From Limnephilus marmoratus (Eukaryota; Arthropoda; Insecta; Trichoptera; Limnephilidae), in NCBI GenBank assembly GCA_917880885.1, contig OU862912.1, forward strand, positions 50,331,117 through 50,395,116: 64,000 bases of DNA. Reading direction: 5' to 3'. Position 1 is the first letter of the stretch; every line of letters starts with the position of its first letter. Shown here one piece after another: positions 52,326 to 63,962 of the stretch. Made by a program: the position numbers and the translations under genes. The notes under the pieces were generated by a model. The model ran no database searches, was not told the DNA's origin, and worked only from the letters and a program-made list of their open reading frames with translations.

Positions 52326-52512
52326 CAATTATCGTTGTGTTTCAACCAATTTACACAAATCCTTGACAAATAACATACTTAAACCTTCCTCACGAAACAC
52401 TCTATCTATTGGTGAAAACCGCATGAAAATCCGTTCAGTAGTTTTCGAGTTTATCGCGTACAGACAGACAGACAAACGGCGCGGGGGACTTTACTTTATA
52501 ATATGTAGAGAT

Positions 52513-53046
52513 TACAGGTTGGCCTCAAATCCAAAATTTAATTTAGTACGAAAAAGGCCGCGCAGCCGTTCCTCTTCATCTCTCTGATTACACAGTAGAA
52601 GATATACAGTGCACAGCACACGTGGGTGCCCGTGACGTCACGTGCAACGTTCCCGATGGCGATGCCATTGACATTAGAGGTACCACCGCCACCTACCACG
52701 TGATTAGGGACAATGTCATCATCTCATCTGTAGGCAGATTGTTTATGTGTACTCAGATTACAGCATCCATCATCCTGTCCACATATCTCTGTAACGCTTC
52801 CTTCCTTGATATCTTTTAACTTAGACAAGATTTAACAAAGACAAAACGGTTAGCATTTAATTAAGTGAAGATAACATAAGAAATTAAATTAAATGGGAGG
52901 GATTGATTGAGCGAATCAATTTAGTTCCTTGCCCGTTTAAATGCAAGGAAAACATCATAAAAAGATGTTGAACAGAATTGAAGTTGAGATTGTAATTTTT
53001 CCTTACGAAGTCACAAAAAGGTTCACAAAAACTATATTTATTATTT
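52513..53046. other. No gene identified
   Basis: A GC-richer patch at 52540-52760 (GTGACGTCACGTG) has no supported exon. The rest is AT-rich. Confidence 0.4.
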
Positions 53047-53665
53047 ACTACCAGGTACCCGGCATACATTGCTATGCCATTTAATAAAGAAATTGTTTCT
53101 CCCTACGTGTCCTTTCCCATTCGTCCCGGTCCCCTTCCGCCCCCCCCCCCATTCCTCTCCCGCGCCCTGTTCCCCTCTCGCGTTTTCACTCCGCCTCCTC
53201 AGCCTTCCCTCTCCCCACTCCACTCCCCCATCTCGTAAACCCCCCTCCCGAGTTCCCCTCCCCCTTACCAGGTTCCCCTCCGCCCTCCCTGGTTCCCCTC
53301 CCCCTCCCCCCTTCCGCGTTCCATAAATTAATTCCCGGTACATTTATTTTTCAAACAGCTCATGTACCACCTAATTTTTTATACAAATTCCGTAATGCCA
53401 GAGCTCCCCAGACTATAACGAACACAACAAAAAAGAAATATCCAATTTGGTGCATTCGTTCTGAAGTTATGCGCGTACATACATTTCGGCGATTTATTTT
53501 TATACAAATTTCATAATGCCAGAGCTCACCAGTAGTTTTATACAAACCTTGTACTGAAAATAACGAACACAACAAAAAAAGGAATTATCCTATTTAGTGC
53601 AGTCGTTCGGAAGTTATGCGCGTACATACATTTCGGCGATTAATTTTTATTTATATAGATAGATA
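53047..53665 (-). mobile_element. Helitron, same subfamily as 48907-49405
   Basis: It shares GGCATACATTGCTATGCCAT, TTAATAAAGAAATTGTTTCT and the long pyrimidine tract with 48907-49405. The 3' end is degraded (GGGTACCTGGTA instead of CAGCTAGT). The 5' end lies in the GATA-rich microsatellite. It contains an internal direct duplication of the AATGCCAGAGCTC...GTTATGCGCGTACATACATT block (about 53395-53515 and 53515-53645). Confidence 0.65.
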
Positions 53666-53745
53666 TATAGAAGATAGATAGAAGAAGAAGATAGAAGATA
53701 GATAGATTTTGATTTACTGTTATTTTTTTCTATCTTTCTTTCTTC

Positions 53746-53776
<31 letters not shown>
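53650..53776. repeat. GATA-type and (CT)n microsatellites
   Basis: ATAGATAGAAGA variants at 53655-53710 are followed by (CT)n at about 53745-53776. Simple repeats at the 5' edge of a Helitron. Confidence 0.75.
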
Positions 53777-53799
53777 GTACTGCATAGTTACTTTGTTTT

Positions 53800-53985
53800 A
53801 TACTTCATTTTGCTAAATATTATTTCTGTTATTTCACTTGTAGCTCTCAATCCAGTAAAACTAAATCTTGATTTGTTCGCTGGGTACATTTTTAACATCC
53901 CAGTGACAATTTCATTAATGTATTAATATTACAATTGTTAACACTGTAAATGTTTAAAAAATAAATAAACAAACGTTAAATCTCT
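53800..53985 (+). other. Probable LINE 3' UTR
   Basis: A stretch with TGTAGCTCTCAATCC and TTAACACTGTAAATG ends in AAAAAATAAATAAACAAAC. It has the look of a LINE 3' end, but no coding part survives upstream. Confidence 0.35.
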
Positions 53986-55810
53986 TTTTCCTTTCTCTTT
54001 TCTTTAATAAATTCCTCTAACATATCCATCAAAATCCACGGGTAATCAAGTCCAGATAAAGTCCATATAGTAACAAAGGTAACTATGTTTTCTTATAATT
54101 TTCGACAATTGTCGAACCCTAAACTTAAAACCTCAACGTAAAATAAGAAAAACACCACAGTTTACTCTGATTGTGATAATTGGAGAAGATTTCGATAAGG
54201 ACTTTATTTAAATTATAATCGTTGATCTTAGTTATTTTGTTGATCAGTATACTCAGCCCAAAGTCTTGGATCAATCTAAATGTGTGGTTTTACGGTATAA
54301 TAAACTGTGTAGAGGCTAGGGAGCAAATTATTTTATGTAAATCATTCATAAGTTCAACGGCCTCAATGCGGTGCTATTTTGAAAGCAAAAGTTGAGGGAT
54401 GTGCCAAGTTCGTGTCTTTTCTTCAAAGCTGTGATATCATTTTTACCAAAGTTACATCACACGCTATTGCGCACGTATTCATACGTGATGAACATACGGC
54501 AATATTATTGTTGTTGTTCTAATAAACCAAGAATAAATAATTCATGGATTCTGGAAGGATGAAATTGCGACACGTTGATCTAAATCCAGAGTGTTCTTGG
54601 AAACAAGTTGGGGAGTTGTTCGTTTTTGAATTGATGGGATCATGGTTCGTACATTCATTGAATATCATTATACTTGTAAGAATATAAATCATTTGTTCTG
54701 AGGAATCATTGACCGGAATTTGCAGTCATCGGTTGTATGGCCGTTGAAGGCTATGTTCAATTTATTATTTTTTTTTATTTTTTATTTAAGTTTTCATTCC
54801 AGCAGGGCTGGGAGGGTAGTGCAATCCCAGTCTGCCATATTACATAAACTATAGTATAATATATTTTACAGAGCAAATAAAAATCTAAAAGAAATAAAAT
54901 ATGGAAACGTATTAGGTTAGGTACCTAACGAAAACAAAAAATGAAAATAAAATTCGAACATAAATAAATTATTAGTAATTCGATTTCTGAATTCTTTCAA
55001 CGCCAGATACTTAAGTTATATTTCTTTCACTTTATGTGTATGAGTTTACGTTCATGTTTACGTGTTTATGTTTGCAGCTTTCGTAAAAATATAACTTTTC
55101 GTTCTGCGAAATTCGAAATTGTCTAATATTGCCGAGATTACCTGACTCTCAATGACAAATTTTCTTTGAGTGCCATCAATTAGAGGAGGTTTTAGAAGAC
55201 CATTTTGAAGACATAGCGTGCTTTGAAACGTTGAAGAGATGAAGAGGATCTGTTCTGTTAAATACCTCAGATTCTTCAGTCGTGAAAATTGCAATCCGCC
55301 GATTCCGGGTTTTCACATTTTTAGTTTCCATAAGCATGTGGCCAAGACATTCAGTTGTTCTCCTCAAGATGAGCTTTTTCAGTTTGAATACTTGTGGCAT
55401 CTTCATATTGATCTATATTTCAAAAGCCTTCTATCCTGACATCGTTATATTTTGTTAATAATGTACCAAATACCAAAAAAGATATCATTGCATCAATGAA
55501 TCAACGGCGTCAACTTCTAATTTTATCATTGAATGAATATTTACATTTGACTATCCTAAACAAAAAATTCTTCCGTTCTAGACACGCGAACCTTTTTATC
55601 ATCAAATGTGTTTTTTGTGAAAAATCAATATATATTATGAAAAAACGGTACGATGTGCGTGCCGCTAAAACTCAGAAACGAGTCCCGGTATGATCAACGG
55701 AGTTATATGTTGTGGTAGCCCTCTATGCCCCATCCATGAAGAAGGTTTCCGTTTTACCTGAAAGATGTGCTTTTGATGATATAATTGCTGGAAGTATCGC
55801 CCTCTAGAAA
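53986..55810. other. No gene identified; one probable retroelement 3' end
   Basis: AT-rich sequence. On the minus strand 54885-54765 ends TGGAATGAAAACTTAAATAA plus an A-rich tract, which looks like a retroelement tail. Overlapping ORFs on both strands at 55058-55693 have no recognisable motifs. Confidence 0.4.
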
Positions 55811-55814
55811 TTTT

Positions 55815-55975
55815 TAGAAGAGTCCAGAACATTCAAGAGTATTCGAGAGCATTCCACAATATTCCAGGAATAGTCGGGAACGTTCGGGAACATCCCGGAA
55901 TATATCAAATCATTGTGGAACTTTCTAGAACACTCTCGAATATCGTGGAATGTTCTGGAACATTGTGGACCATTC
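55815..55975. promoter_or_regulatory. Cluster of heat-shock elements
   Basis: Three perfect three-unit HSEs of the form GAAnnTTCnnGAA stand at 55878-55890 (GAACGTTCGGGAA), 55918-55930 (GAACTTTCTAGAA) and 55948-55960 (GAATGTTCTGGAA). A near match, GAACATTCAAGAG, is at 55827. Many further GAA/TTC half-sites fill the gaps. HSF trimers bind such arrays. No downstream gene is recognised, so the cluster may belong to a repeat. Confidence 0.7.
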
Positions 55976-58610
55976 GAAGCCTTTTTTGTACCCCAACTGG
56001 TAAGTAAATAAAACTTTCATTACCTACAAACGTTTAGATTGGATACAGTACTTCCTACACGATAGCCGAAATTTCATCTTTAAAGCCTCATTAAATTGGA
56101 TACTCTTTACATAAATGAACACCTTTTTGTCCCGTTCCGACCCGCTATGCAAATGGTGGGCAAATGCAACCACCTCCAAGAACTTATTTCTGCTCGCATC
56201 TATCCAAGAATCCAAACCCACTTTTTACCTAACAACCCAAGTAAGTAACAACATTCATTAACTTTCTTACTCTTTTCGCCGAGACATTACACATTTAAAT
56301 ACGTATTGGTTATTGCTCTATTGTTCCTCTTACTGGGAACTATTGTCTTTGTGTTGCTGTGTTCATTTTGAGTCCAAGAGCATCTTCTTAATAATGTTGC
56401 CAATATTAACATTTCGCATTCAAAAATATTCAGAGATTCGACCTGGCAGCCCTGTTCGCAGAAGCAGGAAGGTGGGTCTGGTCCTGCGCCCATCGCCCAT
56501 CACCCGTCGCCAACTCTCCGGTCCTTCCACCAGGGAAGGGAACTGGAGTCATTAAGCAATTGACGGCGGTAATGATTCTAATGCGCCATTGTGTTGTGAG
56601 TAATACAGAAGTCGTTGTTACTTATCTAGATACTGACTACACTTGAAGCACTGAAAAAATAAACCAATAAATATTGTGAATTTTCCCTTACTTCAGGTGA
56701 AGTTGTTCAAACTTTTGAAAACATTGAAATCCTTACTTGAGCCGACAATCGGATTGATCTGTGGCTCGGGCATTCTTGTTTTTTTTAATGCCAATTTAAC
56801 CCTTATGTATGAAAGACAAGCTCAGAATCGCTTGCGCCAATATCAATCTGGGAGTTACTTTTTATTTCATCATTGTAGCTTCACTGAATGCTTTCAAATG
56901 AATGTTTTATGACAATTATTGTGGGTCACTTTTTGCAGCTGTCAATGATGGAAATAATAATATTTAACATTTTCAAAAGAGTATCAAGGTCATTATTTCT
57001 TTGAAAATTCATTTGAATTGTTTTTTTTTTCATGTTGGATATGTATTCAGGTTTATGTAGAAACAATAAAATCAGCTTAAATGTGTATGAATAAATTTAA
57101 ATTTAACAATTGTTATCAAAATGGGAGTTTTTTTTGTTCGTTTGTTAGCTATTCTGGGTAAACTTCTTAAGACATTATCATGTAATATACATTAATAATA
57201 AGATATATTATCTGGTAAACAGAAAACAATAGCAAAAAAAAATCAATTGCTTTGTTTTTACACTGATCTTTGACCAGAACTCATAGGTAAGGTATTTTCA
57301 CGCCGTTTCCGAAATGTCATCGCATGTACAACAGGTTGATATTTGAATCGATAGACCATGTGCAGGCATGTAAATTGACGACGTCAGTTTCATTTCAAAT
57401 CGAAATTGATGACACTTCCTGTCCAGTGATTTAATCCTCTCCCATAAGTCAAAACTCTTCTGTAATTTGGCGACAGCAGCTGTCTTAAATTGGGCTAGGT
57501 TACACTTCTAGTGATTCCCTCTTCAGTGACTTTGAAGGATCCTCTCCCATCTCCCAACGCTTCCTTTCTATTCTCATCTGGTTGTCGCGCCAGCTGTGGG
57601 CAGCTTGGACAATTAATTCTCAGTTTTTGGACGAATTACTTTGATTTTTAGTCATTATTACTACAACTAATCCGTATTTATTTACCGGAAGACTTCGTGA
57701 TACATACTCGTATAACCAGTAACGATCTTGCTGTCTTTTGGTAAATTCTGCACTCTGACAGTTGTTTTCAGGAGCATTACTGTTGATATTGCTTATAGCG
57801 AAAAGCTGGTCTCGCGAAATTACAAAATAAACAACGTTCTCGGAAAAAATATTATGAAATCGCACGTTCCGTATATATTATTTCGTAAAACCAAATTCCA
57901 TAATTATTTCTTTAGAAGCTTCCGATATGTCAATTTCACACTAGATACGTGTGTTTATTTTTCTGGTTTCACCTTTATTATAAAAAAGTTTAACAAAATA
58001 TTGTTTTGGCAAAGTGTACCTACATAGGATATGTGAAAACATTATAATACAATCAAAAGAAAAACTAATATCAAAATAATGTAGTGCTGAAAAAGTGTTC
58101 TTAGTCACTAACGACCAGAACGGAGTATTCACACTCGGTAAACGAAATAATGGGGACAACACATTAGAATCTGAGACATCGAGAGCAAAATGTAGTTTTT
58201 GACGTTTTTAATGATAATGTAATTGCGAAACTTGGATGTTTTGTTGAGTGTCTTTAGTTTAAGTGGGACGTGTAATTTACCGAAAAATAATTTTTCATGG
58301 AACGATGGGTATGTGATGTAGGTAGGCATTTCGGTGTCTGTAACTTTTGAAAATTGCAGTAAGCATGGAAAAGTAATGCAATATGCAAATCGGTAGAAAC
58401 ATGATATTATGTACCTAAGGGTTATTCGAATTTTGGCGATGTATCTTCAATCCTCGGCTGAATCATAGGGTTTGCAATATTTTTACTCGAATTTAGTCGT
58501 TGTTGTTGAAATTATGCTCAATATCAGAGCAACTTCGATGTACAGAATATGAGTCTTTTAAACTACATACCTCATTAGTTTAGAAGTCTTTTCACACAGA
58601 ACTTTATTTT
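55976..58610. other. No gene identified
   Basis: AT-rich to balanced DNA. A minus-strand ORF 56024-56221 (65 residues) faintly recalls ISXO2/Merlin-like sequence and is not called. GC-richer patches at 56440-56560 and 57400-57600 have no supported exons. Confidence 0.4.
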
Positions 58611-58614
58611 GGAT

Positions 58615-58870
58615 TTGAGGCTAAAATACCCAACCAAACTGATTTTTTTAACCGTATGGCAAGTAGATATGTGCTACTTTATTGATTTATGTTATAAATT
58701 ATAAAATATCCACCATTGAAGAAATGATTTTTTCCTGATTTTAGAGGCAACTTTGGCAAATACTTGAAAGTTAATGATATTATTTAAAAAAAAAATAATT
58801 ACTCTGTATTTACTATGAAAATAATGATGAATAATATTTAAAAAAAATTGAAAATATTAAAAATATTAAA
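58615..58870 (+). repeat. Part of inverted-repeat family C
   Basis: ATATGTGCTACTTTATTGAT, GATTTTAGAGGCAACTTTGG and AAATACTTGAAAGTTAATGA align with 48880-49510 after the Helitron there is removed. The right-hand partner lies at 59800-59960. Confidence 0.5.
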
Positions 58871-58964
58871 GAAAACTTTTTGATGGCCGTAAATTCATTT
58901 ATGTTAAACCACAAAATAAAAATAATTAAAAACGCCTTTTTTATGATGTTTTATTGTTTTATTG

Positions 58965-59165
58965 AAGTGAAAACTTCCTTAGCTAGGTTGTGATTTGAAA
59001 CTCGATGAAACGGAAACGAGCGACACTAAAAAGAGACAAAAACAGACATCCATAGGATTCAGCCCGCGAGAGAATGGGATAGACTAATCGGTGTCCTCTT
59101 TGTGCGGTCCTTCGTAACCTACCGGCTTGCTCTTTGTGCGGTGCTTCGTAGAATAAAATGTAAAA
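58965..59165 (-). repeat. Dispersed repeat family A, copy 3
   Basis: On the minus strand it carries CACAAAGAGGACACCGATTA, ATCCTATGGATG, CTCTTTTTAGTGTCGCTCG and TTTCAAATCACAACC. A further piece with the reverse complement of ACACGCGGTAGAAATGAAAC is at 59735-59790. The SINE-like element at 59203-59655 separates the two parts. Confidence 0.6.
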
Positions 59166-59202
59166 TAATTTTTAAACTTGGTAAAATATTTTTTAAACTT
59201 TT

Positions 59203-59655
59203 ATAATTTGGGAGGCGGGTATGGGTACCGCCGCCCCGGGAACCATTTATTTGATAACCAAAACCTCTGCCATAGGTCACCCCAAGCGGTTCGCTACGTT
59301 TGATGACTTAGCAAGGGTGTGGTCTGTCCAGGTCTTGGTGCATGGTGCTTGATGCACCAGCTGCATGGCAGGCCGGATCGGGAGAAAATGGTTGAGGGAG
59401 TCTCTTTGACTTTTCCAGCCATACTCTCTCGGAACATCGCCTTGCACCGCAGTTGAAGGGACGGATTCATACTCCGTCACTCCTGGACTCCCTGACCCCC
59501 AGATTCCTACCCATCCCTTAACTCTTTTCCTTCCCAGAACTTCCTCTCCTTACTTTCCGAAAAACACCATCCACACAGCATCCCAAAAGTTGATATACGC
59601 CGTGGGGGAATTATCTTCCTCAGGGCCTCCTGTGTGAAGCTAATGTAAAAAAAAA
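59203..59655 (+). mobile_element. SINE-like element sharing the LINE tail, longest copy
   Basis: TTGGGAGGCGGGTATGGGTA, CCGCCGCCCCGGGAACCATT, ACCTCTGCCATAGGTCACCC, GGCAGGCCGGATCGGGAGAA, CTCGGAACATCGCCTTGCAC, then the ACACCATCCACACAGCATCC region, a partly paired stem-loop and AATGTAAAAAAAAAAC. About 450 bp; no ORF of its own. Confidence 0.75.
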
Positions 59656-60396
59656 ACAATAATAAACAAACCCTACAAATATCCTACTCCTGATATTCTG
59701 CATTCGTCTCACTCTCCCAAAGCATAATTTTCTGAAGGTTTCATTTCTACCGCGTGTGAACTGCATACATGATTTTTTTTATATTTCATTATATTATTTG
59801 AGTGGTAGATTGGGCAAGATTATTTTTTAACAATTTCACAAAAAATTATCAAAACTCTAAAATCATGAAATTTTGAATTCTTTAATGGCATATAATTTAT
59901 AATTTAAAATATAATAAATTAAAAAAATAGCACCGTACTGCTATATCTTTTGATTAAAAAAAGAATTATTCAGTTTGGTTAAGTATGTATTTTGGCCTCA
60001 CACAATCGAACCATCATGCATCAAAACCATAAAATTTTTGCATTCCAGAGACCCTTCCCTGAAACTCTCACGGCTACAAATACGTGAAAAGATCTTCAAC
60101 AATGCGATTACCGCCCTTGTTTCCAGTAAGTGTTTTACGACCTCATCGCATAAGACACTTCAAACAAAGGTAATAACTTCCAAATAGGGATGATAGCTTA
60201 TCAATTCCTAAATGCACTCTCAGCAAAACTTCTCAAAATCCCTTGTCCGTTCTTGGAAGTTAGCAAACATAGAATGACTTAGGCCCGGTATATCACTTAA
60301 CTTATAAGCTCGGCTTGGTTGGAATGTCGAGCTTAGTACAGCTTGGAATATAATCCGTATATAGGTCGAAAGCCTCTAGACGTCACAAATATTATG
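59656..60396. other. No gene; remnants of repeat families A and C
   Basis: Family A ends at 59735-59790 and family C recurs at 59800-59960 (GGGCAAGATTATTTTTTAAC, ATAGCACCGTACTGCTATAT). The remainder has no recognisable feature. Confidence 0.45.
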
Positions 60397-60677
60397 GTAA
60401 GCCCACACTGCGGCCAACGTTCCAACTTCAAACGTTCGGACGATCGTGTGGAGGGGTGTTCGTGCGTTGGAAGTTCGAGTTGGAAGGTTGGAGTACGAGT
60501 TGGCCCGGGATCGCCTTCGAGGCGATCCCGACGGCCAACTCACACGATACGAATCAGTCTGCCGCAGCTATCCATACATCAGTCTGCGAACAAGACGCGC
60601 GTGCCGCTTACTATTAAAATGACAATATTATTACGGAGAGTGGTATAATAATTGTTTGAAAACTTGTCGTGTATGTA

Positions 60678-62312
60678 CACTAGTGAACTTAAGTATGGAC
60701 ACTTTTCGAGATTTCTTGTATCTTGTCGTTTGCCTTATAAAAAAACAACTTATTTTGTTACGGAACCCTACTAAGTTTTTTTTTTCGTGTTCCTTGTGCT
60801 ATAATTGATTAATAAAAGTACTAAACGATATGCCATATGGTGATTCAAAATTCTTGTCACTCTTTATGAGAAATGGGAGCAAACGCCTTTAAAACAACAA
60901 ATTTTTGAGAATAATGTTTTTGACTTTTGGCAACCCTACAATGTCTCGTGTTCTATCTAAACCAACCACAAAGTGCAGAGGATCGTCGTATGCTTCAATT
61001 AGGATACTTTAAGATGCAAAACGATTAAGTTTTACACCCGTGTTAGTCAGTCATCTATTAAAGAAAAGTGATATTATTTTTTATATAAATATTATTAAAA
61101 TGGCTCCTTAGGTGCTAAAACGTGCCAATTGGTCGCCAAAGAGAAGCAGAGCTGTTGTACTTCATGAAGAAGGCTACACAAATGAAGAAATTGCAAAAAT
61201 ATTGGGTGGAGGAGCTACCAAGTCTGGAGTAAGAAAGGTTTGCCAACGCTGCAAGGAGTCTAAAACTACAAAAACAGTCTGAAAATCGTCCAAAATCCAA
61301 AAGTTACGCCATAAAATGAAAGGTGCATGTGTTGCCTTATCCTGCAGAACCATCGTCAAATATCCAAAGATAATTAACAAGGTCGTTAAAGCTGCTGGAC
61401 TCGATATTACTGATATGAAATTTAGGAAGAAATTAGGCAAGAATGATAAAGGTCTAACCAAAACATGAAAAAGATGCATAAACGGCTGAAATGGGCTGTA
61501 ACACATAAGGAATGGACCTCAGAAGACTGGGCAAAGGTGATATGGAGTGATGAGACCAAAATTATCACTTTTGAAAGTAATGGAATCAGATTTGTTCGTT
61601 GCCATCAAGTTGAAGATGTGATACCAGAATGCACTACTGCGACAATGAAACATCCTCTGAGAGTAATGGTGTGGGCTTGCATGATAAGGGATAGTTTTGG
61701 ACACCTGGGAGTGGTAGAAGGCACTATTAAGGCTAAAAGTCATCAAAATGTGATTCTGGAGCCAAAATTATTGCTCAGCACAATAATTTGTTCGAGGGGA
61801 ACCGTGGTAAATGCAATTTCCAGCAGCGTGGACCCCTATGCCACATAGAAAAACGAGCATGAAATGCTTACAGAACCACCATATTGTTGTTCTACCTTGG
61901 CCAGGGAACCATGAAGAGAAATAATTGATTTGTTTTTTTCAAACACGGTTTCATGTCATCAAACCTGAAAATTAGTGACGTTTTGTGGACTCCATGCCTA
62001 GAAGAGATTAGGAAGTTATTAAACTTAAAGAATTTCCAACGAAAGACTAACGTTAAATGCTAATTTGAAATATTATGCAAAATCTTCGTAATTAATAAAT
62101 AATTTGTGTTTTGTCATGTCGTTGTTTTATTCAGTATTTTTGTTATTTTTCTAAAAAGCATTTAAATCTATTCAAAATATAACAGTATAATATGTTGTTG
62201 AATCAATTAGCTAACAAAATTATACTTAAACCCCAACGTGATTTAAAAAAGAGCGAATGAACATCAAATATAAGAAAGTTATGAAAAGTGTCCATACTTC
62301 AGTCCACTAGTG
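60678..62312 (+). mobile_element. Tc1/mariner-type transposon, decayed
   Basis: CACTAGTGAACTTAAGTATG then GACACTTTTC at the left is inverted at the right with two differences, and TA flanks both ends (60676-60677 and 62313-62314). At 1635 bp it has the normal size. It holds one transposase pseudogene. Confidence 0.85.
61101..62062 (+). pseudogene. Tc1-like transposase, broken
   Basis: The start ATGGCTCCTTAG has a stop at codon 4. Beyond it come an HTH-like region (RSRAVVLHEEGYTNEEIAKI), WTSEDWAKVIWSDETKI with the first catalytic Asp of the DDE/D triad, and RVMVWACM. The block where FQQD is expected reads FQQR after a frameshift near 61795, so the second Asp is lost, and the third acidic residue is not evident. 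A functional protein would be about 340 residues. The longest open piece, 61465-61848 (127 residues), starts internally. It is inactive. Confidence 0.8.
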
Positions 62313-62442
62313 TATATAAGTATAAAATTTTACTACGTAATAATTGTAGGCAATTAATAAAACGCAACGTAGCTACAGCTGTGCGATGTCCGCCATTTTG
62401 GAGTTCGGAATTCGGGGTTGGAGGGTTGGCCGCAGCATTACG

Positions 62443-63507
62443 TGTATTGTCGATGAATTTACAGATGGACGTATTTCTTTAGTCTTTGAAAAATAAATCC
62501 ACTGTCTACATGAGCGGTATACCTATGCTCTCTACTGTCATTTTTATCGTGATGTAATCGGGATATTTCAGAAACGACCGCAGTTTATTTTTAGGCGTGT
62601 TTAATTTACGAGTTAATTTTTGATAAATTTCCCCACTTCAATCAGTATGGTGCTATATGCGAGTACTCTAATTTTAATTAGTACGCTTTGCTAGAGTTTA
62701 GTAAAATTAATCGCTATAAACAAACTTATAAAATTCCTTATCAGACTATTTTCGATTGATTATCAATAATAACATCGTCATTCCTCATCGCTCGGTGAAT
62801 ATAATAGTCTGTACTTAAAAAAAATAGTCAATTTACTAATGGAACTTTTATTCGGCTTAACAAAACTTGAGCGGCAGATTTAGCCCGCTTAAATTGGAGA
62901 GAGGAATGTCGTACATAGCAGGGATTTGGACTGGCTGATAAACCGGGCCTTAGACCGGTTTTTAATAGAACTTTGTGCTTCCAGTTTTTTAAGCACCTAG
63001 TTCTTGCAATGATTTAACTGTGATCGCTATGCATTATCTTCTACTTATGTAGAACGCAGAAGGTGCATTATGTAATAAAAAGAACGTGGGCTTTAAAACA
63101 TTATTTTGACACACATCAGGGTTATTAACCGTTGCACACAAGAAAAGTGAATGTTTATAGACCAGTAAGTGTTTATGTATGAGCTCGAAAATTGTAAACA
63201 AAGTTAAATGCAATCAGAGTGACGCACGCATACGCGGTCAGGTGGTACATCCTTCAATTTACTTAAAATATTTATATTATGATTCATTCACATTATTTTT
63301 ACATCTCTCTTTGGAAATTATCTTAGAGTTAGAGGGACTCTCGCCAAAATGAGACGCTCACGGTCAATGGCAAAATGTTTGGCAAGAGAAGTAGAGGAAC
63401 GATGCATTAGACTTAGACTTACATGCGTCCAGAACGTCTGTGACCGCAATTCTCTAAGATCGTGAGGGGTGGAGGAGCCAGGTCCATCAAGGCAATCGGA
63501 GTTGGGG
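62443..63507. other. No gene identified
   Basis: AT-rich sequence with no ORF over background. The last 150 bases (63340-63507) are more balanced and may belong to a retroelement, but no motif is seen. Confidence 0.4.
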
Positions 63508-63561
63508 TGTCGGTCATCAGACTTTGTTTTTGTTGCACATCAATGATTATTTTGTTGTATA

Positions 63562-63962
63562 TGTTACTGTAAGAGCCCGAACTACAGTAAATCCTAAGAT
63601 TTTCCGGTAAATCCTAAGATTTACCAACTCTTAATGGTAAAAGTCCAAACCGTTCTATAATCATCGTTCACCAACCTAACCTAACCTAACCTAACCTAAC
63701 CTAACCTAACCTAACCTAACCTAACCTAACCTAACCTAACATGTACTAAATTCTAATGGTAAAAGCCCGAAAAAATCGTTTATAATATTTAAATAAGAAA
63801 CGATTTTTTCGGGCTTTTACCATTAGAATTTAGTACATGTTAGGTTAGGTTGGTGAACGATGATTATAGAACGGTTCGGACTTTTACCATTAAGAGTTGG
63901 TAAATCTTAGGATTTACCGGAAAATCTTAGGATTTACCAATATTCGGGCTTTTACGGTAACA
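63562..63962. mobile_element. 401-bp hairpin element with telomere-type repeat
   Basis: TGTTACTGTAAGAGCCCGAA at the left and the inverted TGTTACCGTAAAAGCCCGAA at the right start two arms that pair over most of their length (AAATCCTAAGATTTTCCGGT, TTCTATAATCATCGTTCACC). TATA stands on both sides (63558-63561 and 63963-63966). The two arms differ chiefly in the number of CCTAA units. No ORF. Confidence 0.75.
63675..63739. repeat. Interstitial telomeric repeat (CCTAA)13
   Basis: Thirteen uninterrupted CCTAA units; the reverse complement TTAGG is the canonical telomere repeat of most insects. The opposite arm of the hairpin has only two units (63838-63849). The array lies inside a mobile element rather than at a chromosome end. 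Confidence 0.9.

Larger units (their letters stand above)
49841..52512 (-). mobile_element. Larger Helitron, split by a hAT element
   Basis: Minus strand: 5' TCTCTACATATTATAAAGTA at 52512, interrupted at 50577-52325, then continuing to a 3' hairpin GCCAC-AACAACGC-GTGGC and CTAGT at 49841. Without the insert it is about 0.9 kb. It keeps a short piece of RepHel-like coding sequence near the 3' end, so it is an internal deletion derivative of an autonomous element. Confidence 0.8.
60397..62442. mobile_element. TIR element split by a Tc1-like transposon
   Basis: CTGCGGCCAACGTTCCAAC near 60408 is inverted near 62435 (CTGCGGCCAACCCTCCAAC). The left part has a perfect hairpin GGGATCGCC TTCG AGGCGATCCC-like fold at about 60508-60532. 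Without the insert the element is about 410 bp. The superfamily is not settled. Confidence 0.6.

Noticed and set aside
55058..55693. Overlapping ORFs considered as a second decayed zinc-finger gene
   Set aside because: No repeated C-x2-C...H-x3-H spacing could be shown.
56024..56221. 65-residue minus-strand ORF considered as an ISXO2/Merlin transposase N terminus
   Set aside because: Similarity rests on a few residues; no catalytic motif, no inverted ends nearby.
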